Made by a program: the position numbers and the translations under genes. 64,000 nucleotides of DNA from the NCBI GenBank assembly GCA_035772735.1, contig JASDFA010000016.1, positions 173,481,001 to 173,545,000 of the forward strand. Reading direction: 5' to 3'. The DNA comes from Datura wrightii (lineage: Eukaryota > Streptophyta > Magnoliopsida > Solanales > Solanaceae). Positions 55,129 to 64,000 of the stretch are shown piece after piece. Position 1 is the stretch's first letter, and every line of letters begins with the position of its first letter. Below the pieces are notes generated by a model that was given only the letters and a program-made list of their open reading frames with translations, was not told the DNA's origin and ran no database searches.

Positions 55129-56791
55129 TGAGTGATAAACATGCATAACTGAAATATTGAGGAATAATGGGAGACTCATCATATAACCGATATACCACGA
55201 TAGAGCTTACGTGGTCCCAACTATCACGCTCGAGTGGGTAAATCCATCCAAAGCCTTGCCAGGGCTAAGGACGATACCATGATATTGATATCAAGATTGT
55301 GGCCCAATCGAGGTAGGGGATAGCTCATAAGAGAGGTCCCAAAGTATATATAATTTGTATAAACCTACGTTGGCGCATAGTTCTGAGGAATAGGGTGATC
55401 GACCCTTAGCCTACTCAGTGCTAGACACTACTCCCAAAAACATGCATATGCTCTCCATCATTTTTCAATGAAGCTTATCATCGTCTATTGATGAAGCTCA
55501 ATAATCAAGTGCATATCAAATCTGAAATCATATATGAGGAGCTTTTGCTCAAACCATACCACAAGTTGAATATAAGTGGGAGTCTTCGCTCCAAAACCAT
55601 GTGGTAAGCTTAATTCGTAAAATCATAAGTCATACTTGAACATATTACATTTCCCAATACATTAACATGCTTGATAATACTTCATTCACTTGTAAACACG
55701 ATCATAAACATGGGTAACTTGAAAACATGTTTTTCATCAATAATATCTCATCATACTTTAACATTCATCATAAATCTCAACTTTCATGAAATTCTTATAA
55801 CTGGGCATTTTGATTTATAACGCTTGAAATATGATTTTAATTGAGAACAATGTAAAACTTTCCCCCAAATCATAATTCAAAACATATTTAAATCAAACCA
55901 AGTAGAGAATTAGGAATTTCATGCATTGGGTTAAACCCCATAGAATCAACATATGAATTTTCATGAATTAGAGAGGGAATGGGCATGGGTGTGAACAAAT
56001 TCACCCATTCATAACCTACATACCCGGGGAAGAACTGATTTTACCACTCCTTGATTGCCCAATGAAGAATTAAAGAAAACTTGAAGGTAAATGAGCTTGA
56101 TCACCTCTGTATCTCTCTAACTTTGCATGCATGAGTAAGAATGGCCTAAAATGAACTTACCCCTCTTAAAAATCATCATTCATACTTAAAATGACGTAGT
56201 TTAGGCCTTAGGAGCATAGGAAATACGGAAAAGCCCTTACTATATTCGCAGAAAATAACTGACTGCTAGTCCTCTATGAGGGACTGGACAAATCATTACC
56301 CAAGACCACGACTCATGGCATCAGTTGTCGTGTGCACTGTCCAAAATTCATCTGGGGATCGCCATGGGGGACCTTACAAGTCGTTACTGGTGACCATGAC
56401 TCATGATCACCACTCATCACCTTCACTTCCCAGAATCTCAAATCATTAACAACCAGCTGACCACAACTCATCCCATGAATCGTGGTTTCTGACCATGACT
56501 CGTGGTGACCAACCGTAGGGTGCACTGCCAATTGTTTCTTCACCTTCCCATAGCCCTTGACCACGATGGACTCAATGAGTCATGGGGATTGAACATGACT
56601 CGTGGTCAAGTCCATGGGGGCTTCAACAACCAAAATTTCAACTCAAGTGTTGTACCTCACCACAAGACTCTTCACGACTCGTGGTTTACCCCACGGGTCA
56701 CAGAACGACTCGTTCTGTGACCTGGTACCAGATTTTCAGTTTTCCCCATTTCAACTCCCCGATATGATCTTTGAGCTTTTGGGGTATAACA
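54430..56791 (-). repeat. 3' LTR of the Del element
   Basis: Starts TGACATGACCC (decayed TGTCACGACCC) and ends GGGGTATAACA, 2,362 bp. It has a long AT run at 55092-55126 and decayed ACGACTCGTGG motifs at 56300-56720. Confidence 0.9.
55092..55126. repeat. (TA)n microsatellite in the LTR
   Basis: 35 bases of TA. The same site in the partner LTR (62529-62542) has only seven AT units. Confidence 0.95.
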
Positions 56792-56805
56792 ATCTCCCCC
56801 TTGGG
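56792..56805 (-). other. Polypurine tract of the Del element
   Basis: Minus strand CCCAAGGGGGAGAT directly before the 3' LTR start. Confidence 0.85.
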
Positions 56806-57029
56806 AACATTCATCCTCGAATGTTGAAAATCACACAGAAACACAGAGAAATGCAATCATCATATTCAAATACTGGTTATATAATCTAAAAACTGACGAT
56901 TGACTAACTCCGATTCAAACTACATGGTTGAACAAAATTCATGAATCATATACACATCCATATATATATATGAAAGAAACTGGGGCACATGAACTGAACA
57001 TGAAACTGAATAGAGTTTTAGGCAAAATC

Positions 57030-58350
57030 CGATACCTCAAGCTGTAACTGAACCAATAGAGAATAAATGTAGGTATCTAGTCATCATGCCTGCTTTGGCT
57101 TCCCATGTAGCTCCCTTAACATACTGATTCCTTTATAAAACTTTAACAGAAGCTACTTCCTTGTTTCTTAGCCTTCGAACCTGACGATCCAATATTTCCA
57201 CTAGAACCTCCTCACAACTAAGGTTGTCTTTCACTGTCCACCGGTACAACTTGAGCTGGATCACCCAAACACTTCTTTAAGAGTGATACATGGAAAACAG
57301 GATGCATGGAAGCTAATTCTGAGGGAACCTCCAATTCATATGCCACCTTGTCAATCCATTTCATAATTCGGTAGGTGCCAACATAACGAGGGCTGAGTTT
57401 CCTTTTCTTTCCAAACTTCTTTACCCCCTTCATAGGAGACACCTTCAGGAACACCCAATCATCCACTTCGAACTCTAGTTCTCTCCTTATCACATCAGCA
57501 TAGGAGTTTTGGCGATATTGAGCTGTTTTCAACCTACCCCGTATGAGTAGAACCTTCTCCATAGCCTCATAGACTAAATCTGGTCCTATCATCGGAGCTT
57601 CACTGACTTTAAACCAACTAATAAGCGATCTACATCTCCGCCCATAGAGAGCCTCAAACGGAGCCATCTGAATGCTAGAATGGTAGTTGTTATTGTATGC
57701 AAACTCAATAAGAGGAAAATGGTCATCCCAACTACCTTTAAAGTCAATTACACATGCTCTCACCATATCCTCGAGAGTCTGAATTGTTCGCTTCGCTTGA
57801 CCATCCATTTGCAGATGAAATGTTGTACTGAGCTTAACCTGAGTATCAAGTCCTTTTTGAAACGACTTCCGAAATTGAGAGGTAAATTGAGTACCTCTGT
57901 CTGATATGATGGACAAGGGCACTCTGAGCAACTGAACTAGCTCTCAAATGTATATTTTGGCATAATCTTCCGCCGAATAAGTGCTTTTGACTGGTAGAAA
58001 GTTAGAGGCTTTGGTCAACCTGTCTACAACAACCCAAATGGCAGATGAGTGCGAGGCAACCATGTGATGAAGTCCATATTGATTTCTTCCCACTTTTAAG
58101 TAGGAATACTAATATTTTGAAGCACACCTCCAGGTATATTATGCTCAACCTTTACTTGCTGACAATTTGGACACTTAGCTACAAATTCTGCGATGTCTTT
58201 CTTCATTCCATTCCACCAATAGACTTCCTGTAAGTCACGGTACATCTTGGTGGCACCTAGATGGATTGAATACCTAGAACTGTGAGCCTTGTGCAACATC
58301 CGATTTCTCAAATCATTAACATCCAGAACACACAAGTAACCCTAGTACCG
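57030..58350 (-). pseudogene. pol: Del integrase and chromodomain (catalytic Glu lost)
   Basis: The zinc-site segment 58096-58335 is open, with AHSSRYSIH and CPNCQQVK complete. Catalytic Asp at 58022-58024 and Asp at 57899-57901 (ISDRGTQF) are kept. The glutamate 35 residues further is lysine (codon 57791-57793, GQAKRT), a single-base loss of strand-transfer function. A stop also splits the core near 57945. The C-terminal part (57218-57790) is open, with KLSPRYVGTYRIM and HPVFHVSLLKKC. The chromodomain (57060-57240) reads VEILDRQVRRLRNKEVASVK, then a stop where the family has tryptophan. Confidence 0.9.
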
Positions 58351-58609
58351 AAGAACACCATCTCCCACTTTGGAGAAGACCTCTACCTTCTAATTCTAAA
58401 CGACTTCCTTTAACTTTACCAAAATAAGTTCCTCGTCTTATCTAGCTTTTACACCAGTCACCAAGGAAAATTCTGATCCGTTCTAAACATTAACACCACC
58501 ATCGGTCAAGCAAACCAACTGAACTCCCAACCTTGCAAGTCGATGCACATCGTTCACCAGCTCCTTTCTCTCCTTATCCGCATGGGACACACTCTCCATA
58601 GAGAGTCTA

Positions 58610-59050
58610 CTAAGTGCAATGCAACTACATTAGCCTTGCTCGGATGGTAATGAACACTCATGTCATAATCCTTAAGTAGCTTGAACTACCTCCTTTGTCG
58701 TAGATTTAGATCCTTCTAGGTAAACATGTATTGTAAACTCTTGTGATCCGTAAACACATCTATGTGGACCCCGTACAAAGAGTGTCTCCATATTTTTAAG
58801 GCAAATATAATAGCTGCTAATTCAAGATCATGAGTCGGTAATTCTTTTCGTGCACTTTTAGTTGTCTAGAAGCATAAGCTATAACCTTTTCGTGTTGCAT
58901 CAATACACATCCAAGCCTGATCCTTGAAGCATCACAATAAACCACAAACCCACTCGTGCTCTCGAGTAGGGTCAACACCTGTGCTAAGGTGAGTCGAGCG
59001 TTCAACTCTTGGAACCTCTTCTCATAAGCCTCCGACCATTTGAACCTTAC
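58610..59050 (-). pseudogene. pol: Del RNase H (frameshift)
   Basis: The open piece 58817-59005 has GFVVYCDASRIRLGCVLMQH and [14 protein letters not shown] one-base deletion near 58834, after KNY, shifts the frame, and the rest (TDHKSLQ region and ADALSR) is readable only in another frame. Confidence 0.82.
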
Positions 59051-59239
59051 CTTCTTTTGGTAAGTTTAGTCAATGGTACTGCAATAGACAAAAAGCCCTC
59101 AACAAATCTCTGATAGTAGCCAGCTAAGCCCAAGAAACTTCTGATATCTGAAGGATTCATCGGTCTGAGCCAATTGTTCACTGCCTGTATCTTCTGCGAG
59201 TCTACTTGCATCCCCTAACTAGACACCACATGACCCAAG

Positions 59240-59800
59240 AATGCTATAGAATTTAACCAAAACTCACTTTTGCTAAATTTGAATATAATAGACGATCCTT
59301 CAAGGTCTGCAACACCACCCTCAAATGAGAGGCATGCTCCTCCTCGCAACAAGAGTATATCAGGATGTCATCAATGAACACGATCACGAACATATCCAAG
59401 TATAGCTTGAACACCCTGTTCATCAAGTCCATAAAAGTTTTAGGAGCATTCATTAGTCCAAAATACATTACTACAAACTCATAGTGACCATATCGTATCT
59501 TGAAGGTTGTCTTCAGGATGTCACTCTCCCGAACCTTGAGCTGATGGTATACGAATCTGAGATCTATCTTCGAAAAGCACTTGGCACCCTGGGGCTGGTC
59601 AAACAAATCATCAATCTTTGGTAGAGGATACATGTTCTTGATAGTGACCTTGTTCAATTTCTGACAATCAATACACATATGAAGAGAACCATCTTTCTTT
59701 CGGACAAAGAGAATTGGTGCACACCATGGGGATTTGCTCGGTCTAATGAAAGCCTTATCCAAAAGATCCTTCAACTATTCCTTCAACTCTTTTATCTTGT
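59240..59800 (-). pseudogene. pol: Del reverse transcriptase (best preserved)
   Basis: Open over 59253-59774, 173 codons: [60 protein letters not shown] and an intact FIDD followed by ILIYS. The SKIDLR aspartate is also kept. SPW is kept; LRSGYHQ has become LRFVYHQ, which may disturb the fold. Downstream, the frame is lost near 59253. Confidence 0.88.
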
Positions 59801-60099
59801 ACAGAGCCATTCTATATGGAGGAATAGATATAGGCTGCGTATCGGAAAGAAGGTCAATACCAAAATAAATCTCCCGCTTGAGAGGGATTCCCAGTAGATC
59901 ATCTGGGAAGACTTCTGGATACTCACATACTACTGGGAATGACTAGATAGTCAGGGTTTCGAACGTAGCATCCTTAACCCTAACTAGATGGTACACAAAA
60001 CCTTTAGAGATCATCTTTTTGTCCTTAAGGTAGGAAATGAAACGACCTATAGGCACAACTAAACTACCCTTCCATTCTAAGACTGGCTCACCCGAAAAT

Positions 60100-60430
60100 C
60101 TGAACTCTACTACCCGGGTTCTACAGTTAGCTGAGGCATAACATGAAAATAGTCAATCCATGCCGAGGATAATATCAAAATCGATCATGGCTAACTCTAC
60201 TAAATTTGTTGAGGTGACTTGCTGAAGGACTGTGACCGGGAAACCCCTATACACCAGTCTAGCTACAACTGAATAACCCAATGGAGTAGAGATTGAGAAG
60301 GGTAATGACAAAATTTCGGGACTGACTCTGAAACTACTAGCCACATAAGGTATTACAAAAGACAAGATAGCCCCTGGATCTAGCAAAGCATATACATCAA
60401 GATGGAAAACTCGTAACATACCAGTAACAA
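60100..60430 (-). pseudogene. pol: Del protease (active-site Asp kept)
   Basis: Open at 60153-60419: ALLDPGAILSFVIPY with the catalytic aspartate at 60378-60380, then ELAMIDFDIILGMD. A stop follows where the family has tryptophan (MDW). It cleaves Gag-Pol in a working element. Confidence 0.8.
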
Positions 60431-60589
60431 TATTCAGGGAGACCTCCTGCTCCTGATGGGATGCTAAAGTATAGAATCGGTTTTGGCGCTGACCGCCACC
60501 TGTGCTAGTAGATGCCCCCTGTTGTGTTGGGTGCGCGGATGGAGTTGCTAAACTAGAAGCTAGGCCTCGGCCCCTATCCTGGCCTGTCT

Positions 60590-61662
60590 AGCTACTGGGA
60601 AATCTCTAAGAATATATCTAGGCTTCCCACACCTGAAGCAAGCACCTGTACCTGCCAAGCACTGACCCGTGTGCTACCGACCACACCCATCACAAACTAG
60701 GATACTAGAATCTGCGGGCCTGCTGCTATGACCCCTAAAGCCTGATGCTCGCCATCTTTGGTCATGCCTAGGTATGGATTGCACACTCAGCGCTGAAGAT
60801 GTTGGGGCTGAAGATCTCTGCTGGGTCTGATGTCGCGGCCCAACACCTGGCCTTGGTTAAGAGAATTTGTAATTGTTTGTCCTAGCCCTCTTGTCCTCTC
60901 TCTCCCTCATGAGCGCCGCCTCCATATTCTGGGCATATAAGAATAAATGAGGTAAATCCATATCTTGATAGAGCACAGTAGTCCTGTAATCCTTGTCTAA
61001 ATAGTCTGCCACCCCATGAACAAACCTGCTCACTCACGCCCTCTGATCAGCCACTAACTCTGTGGCATACTTTGACAAATGACTGAACTCAAGGGCATAT
61101 TCCTGCATCATCATCTTCCCCTACTTTAAGTTCCCGAACTCGGATGCCTTCAACTCTCTCATCTCACGAGAAAAAACCGATCTAGAAAGGTAACGTGAAA
61201 CTCCTCCCAACTGATAGGGCCTGCTCCAACTGCCCTACTATCCTTCAACTGTCTAAACCAAATGTGTGCGACCCCCTTCAACATATATGAGGCCAAATCT
61301 GCACACTCTACCCTATTCACCCCGATGACCTGGGTGATCTTCAAGATCTCATCAATAAACTCATGTGGATCCTCGTCCACCTTTGACCCAAGAAACTTTG
61401 GTGGGTTCATCCTTAAGAAATCTCTGGCTCGAGCTGCTGCTGCATTCCCGTTCTGTGGGACATGTGCCACTGCCTACTAGTTGTCCTGGGTGGTCAAGGC
61501 CTGTGCTAGCATCTGAATGGCTGCCCTGAATTTAGTGTGGGTTACCAGCTCTGGTATATGGTGCTCATGGACTGGTGAGGCTTGTTAGTGCCCGTCCCCA
61601 TTGCCATCCTCGTGGCCATTTCCATTTCTATTTCTCCTGCCGTTTACTCTTCGAGGAGGCAT
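60590..61662 (-). pseudogene. gag: Del gag (broken)
   Basis: ATG 61662-61660 starts MPPRRVNGRRNRNGNGHED; a TAA near 61588 ends that piece. Capsid 61159-61470: ARDFLRMNPPKFLGSKVDED, then KGVAHIWFRQLKDSRAVGAG and FLDRFF, after which a frameshift at about 61180 breaks the conserved PRE motif. The zinc knuckle near 60605-60645 reads CFRCGKPRYILRDF: His and the last Cys are lost. Confidence 0.86.
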
Positions 61663-61854
61663 GATTCTGCAATCGCGAATAGGACGAGTTAGAAGGATAG
61701 AAGACATTTCATTACACGACCTAGATCATGAAAGAAGGGAACATTTCCTAAATGTCTCGTAGCCTCTTCTTCATAAGTGTGGCGCGCTTCACACCCATAA
61801 AAAAGACTCTACTTAACCCAGCTTTCAGACACCCTAGGAAACTTCAAACCTATT

Positions 61855-61866
61855 GCTCTGATATCA
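61855..61866 (-). other. Primer binding site (tRNA-iMet), one mismatch
   Basis: Minus strand TGATATCAGAGC, four bases from the 5' LTR. Confidence 0.85.
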
Positions 61867-61870
61867 AGTT

Positions 61871-64000
61871 TGTCACGACCGGAACATAGGCCCGGGTCGA
61901 GACACGGGACTAGGAACCCCTAGGGACTCGAGGTCGACCCATGGCATGAACAAACATCTAACACCATCAACTAAAGGGAAGACTTAACATAATAACACAG
62001 CGGAAGTTTAGCATAACATAACATTGAAAGAAAAATCCACATAATACATGATGAGCTGATTACTATATACCGTCTGAAAGCCTCTACATAACTGATGGGT
62101 TGATGGGACAACACCCCTAACTAACCCGATAAGTATGAAAACTAAAAGAACAACAATATCTAATAGCAAATATCCTCGGGAGATGAGGACTCACCACTAA
62201 GCTGGATACTAACTCCAGAACTAGCTAATGACGGGGCTGGGTCTGAAGATCGGAGCTTGTATCATAAAAAAATATAGTATAGAGTATGCGATGAGTACGT
62301 GGAATGTACCGAGCATGCAATGTAAGTAAAACTGCTCGATTAAGTAAAATAATTTAAAACATGCACGATATAAAAACATAAACAAGACAAGAATCTGAGA
62401 TTAGGGCTTACATGCTATTTTCTGATTGTGATCTGACATAACTTAACATCATACTTGAATCGATTGACCCAAAGCTAAACTCTAATAATCATAAGTAAAA
62501 CTGAACATTGGGTCAAACCTGCTTTAGCATATATATATATATCATGAGTGATAAACACGCATAACTGAAATCATGAGGAACAATGGGAGACTTGACATAT
62601 AACGGACATACCACGATAGAGCTTATGTGGTCACAACTATCATACTCAAGTGGGTAGAGCCGTCGAAAGACTTGTCAGGGCTAAGGACGATACCATGATA
62701 TCGAAATCAAGCTCGTGCCTAATGGGGGCAGGGGATAGCTTACAAGGGAGGTCCCAAAGTATATATAAGATGTATAAACCTATGTTGGCGCATAGTTTTG
62801 AGGCATAGAGTGATCGACTCTTAGCCTACTCGGTGCTAGACACTACTCCCAAAAACATGCATATGATCTCCATCATTTTTCAACGAAGGTTACCATCGTC
62901 AATTGACAAAGCTCAATAATCAGCTGCATATAAAATCTGAAATCATATATGAGGAGCTTTTTCTCAAACCATACAACAAGATGAATATAAGTGGGATTCT
63001 TCACTCCAAAACCATGTGGTAAGTTTAATTCGTAAAATCATAAGTCATACTTTAACATATGGGCATTGTCCAATACTTTGACATGCTTGAAAATACTTAA
63101 TTCACTTGTAAACATGATGATAAACATGGATAACTTGAAAGCATGCTTTTCATAAATAATATCTCATCATACTTGAACATTCATCATAAACCTCAACTTT
63201 CATGAAAATTTCATAATCGGGCATTTTAATTAATAAAGCTTGGAATATGATTTTAATTGATAACAATGTAAAACTTGCCCACGAATCATAATTCAATAGT
63301 AGAAACATATTTAAGTCACACCCATGTAGAGAATTAGGAATTTCGTGCATTGGGTTAAATTTTCATAAAATCAACATATGAATTTTCATGAATTAGAGAG
63401 GGATTGGGCATGGGTGTGAACAAATTCACCTATTCATAACCCTACATACCAGGGGAAGAACTGATTTTACCACTCCTTTATTGCCCAATGAAGAATTGAA
63501 GAAAACTTCAAGGGAAATGAGCTTGATCACCTCTATAGGTCTCTAACTTTGCATGCATGAGTAAGAATGGCCTAAAATGAACTTAACCCTCTTAAAACTC
63601 ATCATTCATAGCTTAAAACTATGTAGTTTAGGCATTAGGAACATAGAAATTATGAAAAAAGCCCTTACAAAATTTGCAAAAAATAACTGACTGCCAGTCC
63701 CTACAAGGGACTCGACGAATCGTTACCCAAGACCACATCTAGTGGCATCCGTCATTGTGTGCATTGTCCAAAATCCATCTGGGGATTGCAACAGGGGATC
63801 TTACGAGTCGTTACTGGTGACCACGACTCGTGGTCACCACTTTCACTTTCATTGCCCAGAATATCAAATCATTAACAACCGGCTGACCACGACTCGTGGT
63901 GACCAACCGTAGGGTACACTGCCAATTTTTTCTTAACCTTCCCATATCCCTTTACCATGACTGACTCAACTAGTCATGGCAACTGACCACGACTCGTGGT
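61871..64000 (-). repeat. 5' LTR of the Del element (cut by window end)
   Basis: Starts TGTCACGACCGGAAC; 2,130 bp are in the window. It has the best preserved palindromes: a 23-base perfect one at 63816-63838 (arms GGTGACCACGA and TCGTGGTCACC around a C), and CCACGACTCGTGG copies within 63883-63902 and 63985-64000. No gene inside. Confidence 0.9.

Larger units (their letters stand above)
54430..64000 (-). mobile_element. Del/Tekay element, nearly full length
   Basis: 3' LTR, polypurine tract, chromodomain, integrase, RNase H, reverse transcriptase, protease, gag, primer site and most of the 5' LTR, in the canonical chromovirus order. The internal region is 5,079 bp. Each open frame carries at least one lesion. 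Over the first 330 bases the two LTRs differ at very roughly one position in ten, so the insertion is old. Confidence 0.93.

Noticed and set aside
1..64000. Endogenous pararetrovirus insertion
   Set aside because: No movement-protein or caulimovirus-type pol arrangement is seen; all pol pieces have LTR-element order with integrase, primer sites and LTRs.

Overview
The window looks like plant nuclear heterochromatin. I find no intact host gene, rRNA, tRNA gene or CRISPR array. Almost every base belongs to LTR retrotransposons, mostly Ty3/gypsy, stacked inside one another. The chromovirus protein signatures (tRNA-iMet primer sites, an integrase followed by a C-terminal chromodomain) and the LTR types are those I associate with Del/Tekay elements of Solanaceae. 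A pepper- or nightshade-like genome is my best guess, but that rests on memory of the families and not on a search.

Layout. 1-5823 (+): 3' part of an Athila-lineage element; its pol frame of about 1,000 codons is broken only by stop codons, and it ends in a 1.4-kb LTR. 5824-8480 (+): a second Ty3 element (Galadriel-like gag) whose pol is gone. 8481-26948 (-): a mosaic chain of Del/Tekay units, type-1 LTR fragment, decayed internal region, type-2 LTR (carrying a chimeric plastid ndhB/rps7 fragment), nearly complete internal region, then a type-1 LTR. The protease region of the second internal region was hit by a type-2 solo LTR (target duplication ATTCT), which was itself hit by an Athila solo LTR (target duplication TATGG). 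26949-31929 (+): Athila-like non-autonomous element with a broken plant-transposon-domain gene. 31930-33694 and 41356-41619 (+): one type-1 LTR split by 33695-41355 (-), a gag-only Del derivative with two LTRs that carry a 40-bp minisatellite. 41620-45955: Copia-like LTR debris, a possible SINE remnant and an Athila-like solo LTR (target duplication CTTTG). 46050-51465 (-): 5' half of a Del element. 51466-54429: Copia-like LTR debris and another plus-strand LTR. 54430-64000 (-): a Del element with both LTRs, the second cut by the window edge.

Nothing here appears able to move alone. Each element has at least one disabling lesion: a lost acidic residue in RNase H or integrase, FIDD changed to FIDN, broken zinc knuckles, frameshifts, or missing pol. 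The features most worth a second look are CpG-rich inverted-repeat modules in the U3 part of unrelated LTR families, a copy of such modules plus a TATA-like box inside the Athila element upstream of its LTR, the mosaic LTR chain, and the rearranged plastid insert.
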